Source: an uncultured Acetatifactor sp.
GTDB lineage: Bacteria; Bacillota; Clostridia; Lachnospirales; Lachnospiraceae
Direction: 5' to 3'
Length of the DNA stretch: 64,000 nucleotides
Assembly: GCA_947630715.1 (NCBI GenBank)
Contig: CANRIP010000003.1
Span: 1-64,000 of the forward strand
Part shown: positions 44,288 to 52,100 of the stretch, one piece after another
How the letters are laid out: the number at the start of each line of letters is the position of its first letter
How positions within the stretch are numbered: position 1 is the stretch's first letter
Notes under the pieces: model-generated
Database searches by the model: none
What the model was told of the DNA's origin: nothing
Seen by the model: only the letters and a program-made list of their open reading frames with translations
Position numbers and translations under genes: made by a program

Positions 44288-44740
44288 TTAACCCCTGCCG
44301 ATCTCAAGCCCCTGCACCGCCATGGATTTGCTGGCGTTAAACGCCGTGGCGTTTGCCTCATAGGCCCGGCTTGCGTCGATCATATTGGTCATTTCCGTGA
44401 TAATATTCACATTGGGATATGTAACGTAGCCGTTCTCGTCCGCATCGGGATGAGAAGGATCGTAAACCATGTTCATCTCCGTCTCATAATCTTCATATAC
44501 GCCGGTCACCTTTACGCCCTGTCCCGTGTAGCCGTGGCCGTAAGCGGCCTCTCCCAGAACCCGGCTGAAACTGGTCTGGCCGCCCTTCTCGCCAAAGGTC
44601 ACAACCTTTCTGCGGTAGGGGGTGCCGTCCGCCGTGCGGGTGCTGCTGGCGTTGGCGACATTCTCGGAAATAATGTCCATACGGTATCTCTGAGCCGTCA
44701 TACCGGACGCGTTGATGTTAAAAGCAGAAAACATACTCAT
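44288..44740 (-). CDS. flgC: Flagellar basal-body rod protein FlgC
   Basis: The 150-residue rod protein has the N-terminal MSMFSAFNINASGMTAQRYRMDIISENVANASSTRT and the C-terminal VNIITEMTNMIDASRAYEANATAFNASKSMAVQGLEIGRG signatures of the rod/hook family. It is exported and forms the proximal rod with FlgB, whose gene lies immediately upstream. The 177-nt gap to fliE downstream contains small GC hairpins but no clear site. Confidence 0.96.
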   Translation of the reverse strand: MSMFSAFNINASGMTAQRYRMDIISENVANASSTRTADGTPYRRKVVTFGEKGGQTSFSRVLGEAAYGHGYTGQGVKVTGVYEDYETEMNMVYDPSHPDADENGYVTYPNVNIITEMTNMIDASRAYEANATAFNASKSMAVQGLEIGRG

Positions 44741-44821
44741 GTCTGATTCCTCCGTTTCCGTGGCGAAACCGCCTGGCCTCAGGGGCCGCCCTCCTTTTTC
44801 CTTCCGTTACCCGCCCCAGCG

Positions 44822-45211
44822 TCACTGCATGACGGTGGACAGGTTGGTAAACTCCTGATTGATACTGGTAATCAGGCCCTGATATTTGATCTGGTTTTCC
44901 GCCAGCATGGCGTTTTCGTTTTCGATATCCACATTGTTGCCGTCGATACGGTAGGAGTAATTGGAATAATCCGTGTAAGTCCTGCCGTTCAGCCGGCTCA
45001 TCTTCAGATCCGCCACCTTCTGATCCGTGCTCTCGTAGCGGTTTCTCCCCAGCTCCCTCTTTAAAATGGACTCAAAGGCGATATCCTGCCTTTTGTAACC
45101 GGGGGTGTCCACGTTGGCAATATTGTTGGAAATCGCCTGGTTGCGCAGCCAACTGGCGTCCGCAGCCTTATCCAGCATCCTGATATAATCGAATACATTG
45201 GTTCGGATCAT
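44822..45211 (-). CDS. flgB: Flagellar basal-body rod protein FlgB
   Basis: The 129-residue rod protein carries the signature ASWLRNQAISNNIANVDTPGYKRQDIAFESILKREL. It is the first gene of the fla/che operon, with the promoter about 115 nt upstream. The ATG at 45211 follows an AAGGAAGG run. The frame extends further upstream, through the leader and promoter, but that part is not coding. Confidence 0.95.
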   Translation of the reverse strand: MIRTNVFDYIRMLDKAADASWLRNQAISNNIANVDTPGYKRQDIAFESILKRELGRNRYESTDQKVADLKMSRLNGRTYTDYSNYSYRIDGNNVDIENENAMLAENQIKYQGLITSINQEFTNLSTVMQ

Positions 45212-45325
45212 CTTTCCTTCCTTTCTGCCGCGCTCCCGCGGCCCGGCCTTTCGGGATCCGCGCCCTGCGCCGGACTTCCGTGGCCTTTTGAAACACAAAC
45301 AAAGCGGAAACATCCACTCTATTTT

Positions 45326-45353
45326 ATTATAGTGAATTTTCGTAAAAAGACAA
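45326..45353 (-). promoter_or_regulatory. Sigma-A promoter of the fla/che operon with a CodY-box-like spacer
   Basis: On the minus strand TTGTCT (45348-45353), 16 nt, then a perfect TATAAT (45326-45331). The spacer and -35 hold a sequence (45335-45349) that matches the 15-nt CodY box AATTTTCWGAAAATT at 11 positions. codY is the next gene upstream. The predicted leader to flgB is about 110 nt and contains short GC hairpins. Confidence 0.75.
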
Positions 45354-45432
45354 TACATTTTGTTTCATTTTGTCCAAAAACCATTATTTGCCTCCCCCAT
45401 ATGCGTCCTCGATCCCCCCTTTCCCCATACGC

Positions 45433-45476
45433 AAAAAAGGATCTATTGATCGAAACCGCATTCAATAAATCCTTTT
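45433..45476 (-). terminator. Terminator of codY
   Basis: The stem 45435-45449 with 45462-45476 (15 positions, one G-U pair on the RNA) and a 12-nt loop is followed on the minus strand by a run of T. It separates codY from the flagellar promoter, so the two are separately transcribed. Confidence 0.88.
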
Positions 45477-45550
45477 ATTCCGGCGGTCTGCCGGCTCTCT
45501 CCATCCTTTTCCCTGTTCAGTTGTCTCCGGGGGCATCCTTCCCCGCGGCC

Positions 45551-45682
45551 GATCCTAAGCTGCTCCCCGGCTGATCCTAAGCTGCTCCGGGGCCGATCTC
45601 CGTCCGATCCTCGGCTGATCCTAAGCTGCTTCAAGGCCGATCCCCGGTTGCGTTTCGGCCGATCCCGCGGCCGATCCCCGCC
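45551..45682. repeat. 22-bp tandem repeat array after codY
   Basis: Six units of exactly 22 bp start at 45551, 45573, 45595, 45617, 45639 and 45661, each opening with GATC. Units 1, 2 and 4 share GATCCTAAGCTGCT; the others are diverged. The array begins at the codY stop codon and ends before its terminator. The region 45477-45550 between array and terminator shows nothing else. Confidence 0.8.
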
Positions 45683-46470
45683 TATCCCCGCCTGTTCTGG
45701 CGTTTCAATTCCTCGATCTCGTCAAACACCACGTCGTTTAACACCTTTATGTAGGTTCCCTTCATCCCGGAGGATCTGGATTCGATCACGCCGGCGCTCT
45801 CAAACTTGCGAAGCGCGTTTACGATCACGCTCCTTGTGATCCCCACCCGATCCGCGATCTTGCTGGCCACCAGGATCCCTTCCATGCCTCCCAGCTCGTC
45901 GAAAATATGGGTAATGGCCTCCATTTCCGAGAAGGAAAGGGTGCTGATGGCGGATTTCACCACGGCGATCTTACGGTTTTCCTCGGCGTTTTCCTCGTTC
46001 ACCGCCCGCAGCATCTCAAGCCCTACCACCGTGGTGCCGTATTCGCACAGGATAATATCGTCGATATCGTACTGATTCTTGCATTTATAGATAAAAAGCG
46101 TCCCCAGCCTTTCTCCGGCGATCTCAATGGGCGTGACAATCGCCTGAAATTTCCGGACATCCGTGTTTTCAAAGCCCAGGGTTTCCAGATTGACGTTTTC
46201 TTTTGTGGAAAGGACGCCCAGCAGACGTTCATTCAGCAGGGGGTCGATAAACCCGCCTACATTCTCATCGATCATCTCCGTGATGGAATCGATATCATCG
46301 GCCTTCCCCACGCCGAGCACCTTCCCCTTGCGGCTGATGACAAGGACATTGGAATCCAGGATCTCCCGCATAACCTTGCATATATCGTTAAAAACCACCT
46401 TGCTGGAATTGTTGTTATGCAATAGTTTGCTGATCTTTCTGGTTTTATCCAAAAGCTGTACACTACTCAT
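45682..46470 (-). CDS. codY: GTP- and branched-chain amino acid-sensing repressor CodY
   Basis: The 262-residue global nutritional regulator has an N-terminal GAF domain (about 1-155, MSSVQLLDKTRKISKLLHNNN and SNVLVISRKGKVLGVG) that binds isoleucine/valine/leucine. The C-terminal winged helix (MEGILVASKIADRVGITRSVIVNALRKFESAGVIESRSSGMKGTYIKVLN) binds DNA. The ATG at 46470 has GGAGG at good distance; an ATG two codons upstream abuts it. It sits between topA and the flagellar operon, as in Bacillus where CodY represses fla/che. Confidence 0.97.
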   Translation of the reverse strand: MSSVQLLDKTRKISKLLHNNNSSKVVFNDICKVMREILDSNVLVISRKGKVLGVGKADDIDSITEMIDENVGGFIDPLLNERLLGVLSTKENVNLETLGFENTDVRKFQAIVTPIEIAGERLGTLFIYKCKNQYDIDDIILCEYGTTVVGLEMLRAVNEENAEENRKIAVVKSAISTLSFSEMEAITHIFDELGGMEGILVASKIADRVGITRSVIVNALRKFESAGVIESRSSGMKGTYIKVLNDVVFDEIEELKRQNRRG

Positions 46471-46558
46471 ACACATTCCTCCGTCTCTTCATGCCGCCCC
46501 GGATAAATCCAGCCGCGCCCTGCCTTCTGCCATTCCTCTGTCCGATCTGTGTAAAATT

Positions 46559-46587
46559 ATTTTAACACAAATATTCGCAGAACACAA
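46559..46587 (-). promoter_or_regulatory. Probable sigma-A promoter of codY
   Basis: On the minus strand TTGTGT (46582-46587), 17 nt, TAAAAT (46559-46564), about 90 nt upstream of the codY start and just after the topA stop. No convincing topA terminator separates the two genes, so read-through from topA is also possible. Confidence 0.55.
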
Positions 46588-46615
46588 CGTTTAAACTGTT
46601 AATTTTTTTGTTTTC

Positions 46616-48694
46616 CTATGATTTTTTTGACAATTCCGGGATATCGATATAACCGCATTGTTCCTCCGAACATACCAGCTTGTTTCCCTTGACCAGCATT
46701 AAGCCCCCGCACTTTGGACATTTCCGGTCGGAGGGGCGCTGCCACACCATGAAATCGCACTCCGGATGATTGATGCAGCCATAGTATTTTCTGCCTTTTT
46801 TGGTCTTTTTGACCACCAGATCCCCGCCGCATTTCGGACACGCCACCCCGATCTTTTCAAAATAGGGCTTTGTGTTGCGGCACTCCGGGAATCCGGGACA
46901 GGCCAGGAAACGGCCGTGAGGGCCGTATTTAATCACCATCTGCCTGCCGCAGAGCTCGCAGACCTCCGTGCTGACCTCGTCGGCGATGGTCACATGCTCC
47001 AGATCCTTTTCCGCCTGTTTCACGGCCTCGTCCAGATCCGGGTAGAAGTTGGAGATGATGGTCTTCCACCTGACGGAGCCTTCCTCCACCCCGTCCAGTA
47101 GTGCCTCCATATTTGCGGTGAAATTCACATCCACAATGGTGGGGAATGCGGTTTTCATCATATTGTTCACCACCTCGCCCAGCTCCGTCACATACAGGTT
47201 TTTGTTTTCCCTGGCCACATAGCGCCTGGCCAGAATGGTGGTGATGGTGGGCGCGTAGGTGCTGGGCCGCCCGATTCCCAGCTCCTCCAGCTCCCTTACC
47301 AGGGAGGCTTCCGTGTAATGGGCCGGCGGCTGGGTAAAGTGCTGGCCGGGCTCAAAGGCCGAAAAACGCAGTACGCTGTTCTCCCGGAGCCCGCCCAGGG
47401 AGGCGTTCTCCTCCTCCTGATCCTCCTCCGTCAGATACACGCTCCTGTAACCGTCGAATTTCCGGTTGGACCCGGACAGGGTAAACACATGTTTCCCGGC
47501 CTGGATTTTGACGGAGACGGTTTCATAGCGGGCGGGGCTCATTCTGCTTGCCACAAAGCGTTTCCAGATCAACTGATAAAGCCGGAACAGATCCCTTGGC
47601 AGTTGATCCTTGACCAAAGCGGGCTGCCGTTGAAGATCCGTGGGCCGGATCGCCTCATGGGCGTCCTGAATTTTCTGGCCGTTCTTCTTTTCCCCCGCCG
47701 TCTGGTTCAGATATTCCTTTCCATAATGGGAGGCGATAAACTCCGCCGCCATGGTTTCCGCCTCCGCGGACACCCGGGTGGAATCGGTACGCAGGTATGT
47801 GATCAGACCCACGGTCCCCTCCCCCTGAAGATCAACGCCCTCATACAACTGCTGCGCCAGACGCATGGTCTTTTGCGTGGAAAAGTTCAGCAGCTTGCTG
47901 GCTTCCTGCTGCAAAGTGGATGTGGTAAAGGGGAGAGGCGGCTTTCTGGATCTTTCCCCCTTTTTGATTTCGGCAATTCTGTACTCCGCTCCCTTCAGGG
48001 ACTCCATGACCTCCTTCACCTGTCCCTCGCTTTGCAGGTTCTGTTTCTCATCCGCCGTGCCATAATATTTGGCGACGATGGGTTTCTTCTCGTTCTCCCC
48101 ATACAGTTTGGCGTCCAGCGTCCAGTATTCCTCCGGGACAAACGCGTTGATCTCCTCCTCCCGGTCACAGATAATGCGAAGCGCCACGGACTGTACCCTG
48201 CCGGCGCTTAAGCCTCTTTTGATCTTCGCCCAGAGCAGAGGGGAAATCCGGTATCCCACCATCCGGTCCAGCATCCGCCGTGTCTGCTGAGCATCCACCA
48301 GATTCATGTCGATGTCCCTGGGATTCTTCAGGGATTCCTTCACGGCGTTTTTGGTGATTTCGTTGAAGGTAATGCGGCGTACGTTTTTGCCCTCCAGATT
48401 CAGGGCGTGATACAAATGCCAGGCAATAGCCTCCCCCTCCCGGTCAGGGTCGGTGGCCAGGTAGATTTTATCGGCTTTTTTCGCCTCTTTCCTAAGGTTG
48501 GCCAGAATGTCTCCCTTCCCTCTGATGGTAATATATTTGGGCTCATAATCATTCGCGGCGTCAAAGCCCAGAGTGCTTTTGGGTAAATCCCGCACATGTC
48601 CGTTGCTTGCGGCCACCTCATAATTCTGGCCAAGAAATTTCTGAATGGTTTTCACCTTGGCAGGCGACTCCACAATCACAAGGTATTTCGCCAT
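46616..48694 (-). CDS. topA: DNA topoisomerase I
   Basis: The 692-residue type IA enzyme relaxes negative supercoils. The Toprim domain is at 1-110, with TDPDREGE at 81-88. The catalytic tyrosine is Y300 in LITYLRTDSTR. Three C-terminal zinc ribbons follow (CELCG..CPGFPEC, CPKCGG..CINHPEC, CPKCGG..CSEEQC). The length is typical of Firmicutes TopA. The downstream neighbour is codY; dprA, often beside topA, lies further upstream across polC and ispG. Confidence 0.98.
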   Translation of the reverse strand: MAKYLVIVESPAKVKTIQKFLGQNYEVAASNGHVRDLPKSTLGFDAANDYEPKYITIRGKGDILANLRKEAKKADKIYLATDPDREGEAIAWHLYHALNLEGKNVRRITFNEITKNAVKESLKNPRDIDMNLVDAQQTRRMLDRMVGYRISPLLWAKIKRGLSAGRVQSVALRIICDREEEINAFVPEEYWTLDAKLYGENEKKPIVAKYYGTADEKQNLQSEGQVKEVMESLKGAEYRIAEIKKGERSRKPPLPFTTSTLQQEASKLLNFSTQKTMRLAQQLYEGVDLQGEGTVGLITYLRTDSTRVSAEAETMAAEFIASHYGKEYLNQTAGEKKNGQKIQDAHEAIRPTDLQRQPALVKDQLPRDLFRLYQLIWKRFVASRMSPARYETVSVKIQAGKHVFTLSGSNRKFDGYRSVYLTEEDQEEENASLGGLRENSVLRFSAFEPGQHFTQPPAHYTEASLVRELEELGIGRPSTYAPTITTILARRYVARENKNLYVTELGEVVNNMMKTAFPTIVDVNFTANMEALLDGVEEGSVRWKTIISNFYPDLDEAVKQAEKDLEHVTIADEVSTEVCELCGRQMVIKYGPHGRFLACPGFPECRNTKPYFEKIGVACPKCGGDLVVKKTKKGRKYYGCINHPECDFMVWQRPSDRKCPKCGGLMLVKGNKLVCSEEQCGYIDIPELSKKS

Positions 48695-48778
48695 AATATG
48701 CTCCCCTTCCCGTTTCTTCTATTATATATGCTCTTTCCGGCTGCAGTATCCGCCTATGGTAAAACGGAATCGTGAATC

Positions 48779-48807
48779 ACTATACACCATTTTGTTTTAT
48801 TTCGCAA
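48779..48807 (-). promoter_or_regulatory. Probable sigma-A promoter of topA
   Basis: On the minus strand TTGCGA (48802-48807), 17 nt, TATAGT (48779-48784), about 85 nt upstream of the topA ATG. A second TATAAT lies closer to the gene but lacks a -35 partner. Confidence 0.55.
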
Positions 48808-48891
48808 GTTGTTTCCAAAACATTTTCCCGGAAAGGGGCGGAACCCGAGAGGTTTTCCGGCTTTCTGCACAGAACGGGCAAAGCAGGCTGT

Positions 48892-48930
48892 AAAAAACGC
48901 CGCGGGCGTTTGACACCCGCGGCGTTTTTT
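48892..48930 (-). terminator. Terminator after tRNA-Glu
   Basis: A perfect 15-bp stem (AAAAAACGCCGCGGG with its complement) and a 9-nt loop end in TTTTTT on the minus strand. It closes the tRNA transcript and insulates topA. The A and T runs are symmetric. Confidence 0.92.
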
Positions 48931-48958
48931 AAAATGAAGCAAATGATTAACAGGAAAA

Positions 48959-49030
48959 CAGCTGATAGGGGAATCGAACCCCTGTTTCCGCCGTGAGAGG
49001 GCGGCGTCTTAACCGCTTGACCAATCAGCC
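48959..49030 (-). tRNA. tRNA-Glu (anticodon CUC)
   Basis: A 72-nt cloverleaf on the minus strand. The 7-bp acceptor stem GGCTGAT/ATCAGCT has a G1-U72 pair. The D arm contains GGTCAAGCGGTTAAGAC. The anticodon stem CCGCC/GGCGG encloses the loop CTCTCAC. The T arm is AGGGG-TTCGATT-CCCCT. CCA is not encoded. The overall sequence is close to standard bacterial tRNA-Glu; anticodon CUC reads GAG. Confidence 0.95.
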
Positions 49031-49059
49031 ATTCGGTTCTCCGTGAACACTACTTGCCT

Positions 49060-49089
49060 ATTGTAATACATCGGTAAGAAAAAAGCAAG
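49060..49089 (-). promoter_or_regulatory. Probable promoter of tRNA-Glu
   Basis: On the minus strand TTGCTT (49084-49089), 18 nt, TACAAT (49060-49065), about 30 nt before the tRNA 5' end. It lies just past the polC stop. Confidence 0.6.
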
Positions 49090-49127
49090 AGCTATTTTCA
49101 AAAAAATTCACCTTTTTACGGAGTCCT

Positions 49128-52100
49128 CTACACAAAGTCAAACAGGCTTAACTGGTTGGATTCCGGCAGTTGGCCCAAAAGATTCAGACGATCCAGCATA
49201 TCCACCACCGTTTTGGAAACCTTGGTGCGCTCCCGGAAATCATCCCTGGAAAGGAAAGGCCCGTCCTTGGCCGCTTCCACAATGGCGTCCGCCGCCTTTT
49301 CCCCCAGGCCGTCTATGCTGTTAATGGAGGGCATCAGTTTTCCGTCCACAATCTGAAACGATCTTGACTGCGCCTGAAAAATATCGATGGGGGTAAATTC
49401 AAATCCTCTGGCGTACATTTCCTGCACAATCCTCATATCGCCGTAGGCGGCCTCCTCCCGGTTGGTCAGCGGCGCCGCCCCGGCCTCCTTGTTGGCGGCC
49501 GCATCCATCCGCCTTTTATAATCCGCCATCACCCTTTCCAGATGCTCTTTTCCCCGGCACATGATCTCATAGGAAAAAGCCTTTGCCCGGATGCTGAAAA
49601 AAGCCCCGTAGTACGCAAGAGGATAATGGATTTTACAGTAGGCGATACGCCACGCCATCATCACATAGGCGGCCGCGTGGGCCTTGGGGAACATGTACTG
49701 GATCTTCTCACAGGACCAGATATACCACTCCGGCACGTTATGCGCCCGCATCTCCTGTTTCCATTCCTCCCACTTTTCGCATTCCCCTTTTGCCACCTTG
49801 CCCTTCCGGACCGCCTCCATGATTTTAAAGGAAGTCTCGGATTCCACGCCCATCTGGATCAGGTATGTCATAATGTCGTCGCGGGTGCAGATCGCGGTGG
49901 AAATCGTAGCCTTTCCCTCCTGGATCAGCGTCTTCGCATTCCCAAGCCACACGTCCGTGCCGTGGGAAAGGCCCGAGATCCGCACCAGATCGGAAAAGGA
50001 CTGGGGCTTTGCATCGATGACCATCTGCATGGCAAAATCCGTGCCAAACTCCGGGATCCCCAGCGCCCCCAGCCTGGTGCCGCCGATCTGCTCCGGGGTA
50101 ACCCCCAGGGCTTCCGTGCTCTGGAACAGGGACATAACTTCCGGCGCGTCCAGGGGAATGGTCAAAGGATCCACCCCCGTCATGTCCTGAAGCATACGGA
50201 TCATGGTGGGATCATCATGTCCCAGAATATCCAGCTTTAAAAGGTTATGATCGATGGAGTGATAGTCGAAATGGGTGGTGACAGTGTCCGTCTCCATATC
50301 GTTGGCCGGGTGCTGCACCGGCGTGAAGGAATTGATATCCTGCCCCAGAGGCAGAACCACGATCCCCCCCGGGTGCTGGCCGGTGCTTCTGCGCACCCCG
50401 GTGCAGCCCATGGCCAGGCGCTCCATTTCGCTGTGGCGTTTCACCCTGCCCTGGTCCTCAAAATACTTCTTGACATAGCCGAAGGCGGTTTTGTCCGCCA
50501 GCGTGGCAATGGTGCCCGCCCGGAAGGTCTGTCCCGCGCCGAAAATCACCTCCGTGTACTTATGGGCCTTGGACTGGTATTCCCCGGAGAAATTCAGGTC
50601 GATGTCAGGCTCCTTGTCCCCCTTGAACCCCAGAAAAGTCTCAAAAGGGATATCAAAGCCGTCCTTGTGCAGCGGCTCCCCGCAGACGGGACACACCTTA
50701 TCCGGCATATCCACGCCGGCTCTGCCCGCGTACGCCTTGACTTCGTCGCTGTCAAAGTCAACATAGTGGCATTTGCCGCAATAGTAGTGGGGGCTTAAGG
50801 GATTCACCTCCGTGATTCCCGCCATGGTGGCCACAAAGGAGCTGCCGACGGATCCTCTGGATCCCACCAGATACCCGTCCTCCACGGATTTCCACACCAG
50901 TTTCTGGGCAATGATATACATCACCGCAAACCCGTTGGAGATAATGGAATGAAGCTCCCGTTCCAGACGTTCTTCCACAACGCCGGGCAGGGTCGGGCCG
51001 TAAATTTCATGCGCCCTGGCATAACAGATCTCCGTGAGCGTTTTGTCGCTGTCCGGGATCACGGGAGGACATTTGTCCGGCCGCACGGGGGAGATGCTCT
51101 CCACCATGTCGGCGATCCGGTTGGTGTTCGTCACCACCACCTCGTAGGCTTTGTCGCTTCCCAGGTAGGAGAATTCCTCCAGCATTTCCTCTGTGGTGTG
51201 CAGAAACAGCGGCGCCTGGTCGTCCGCGTCGTTATAGCCCCATCCGGCCATAATGATCCGCCGGTAAATCTCATCCTCCGGATCCAGGAAATGTACGTCG
51301 CAGGTGGCGGCCACCGGCTTGTGGAACTGTTCCCCCAGTTTCACGATTTTACGGTTGATCTCCCGGATATCCTCTAAAGACTGAATATTCCTGTATTTTT
51401 CCGATGCGATCATAAATTTGTTATTGGCCGCGGGCTGGATTTCCAGGTAATCGTAAAAGTTCACCAGCCTGGCGATCTGCATCTCGTTTTGTCCGTCCAG
51501 CAAAGCCCGGTACAGCTCCCCCGCCTCGCAGGCGCTGCCAAGAATCAGCCCTTCCCTGTACTTCATCACCAGGCTTTTGGGAATTCTGGGATGGCGGCCG
51601 GCAAAATAGGTCAGATGGGACTGGGAAATCAGCCGGTACAGGTTAATCCGACCCAGATCGTTTTTCGCCAGAATAATCGCATGGTATGTGGGGAGCCTTC
51701 GCACCAGCTCCACGCTGGATCTTCCCAGATCATTCAACTGTGCCAGGGTAAACACGCCCTTTTCCTCCAGCATCCGGATAAACTGGACAAAAATCAAAGC
51801 GGTGCATTCCGCGTCGTCCACGGCCCTGTGATGGTTTTCCAGGGAAATATTTAACGTTTTCGCCACGGCGTCCAGCGTATGTTTCGCCTGATTCGGCAGC
51901 AGGATCCTGGCGATTCCCACCGTATCCACATAGGTGTATTCCCAGGGAAGCCCCTGCCTTTTTAAATTTTCCTGAATAAAGCTCATATCGAAACCGGCGT
52001 TGTGGGCCACCAGGATACAGCCCTGGGCAAATTCCAGAAACCGGGGCAGCACCTCCTCTATGACGGGAGCGTCCGCCACCATATCGTCCCGGATGCCGGT

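Noticed and set aside
48468..48475. Exact GCCGATAA sigma-28 -10 box on the minus strand
   Set aside because: It is inside topA, encodes Ala-Asp-Lys, and has no TAAA at the right distance.
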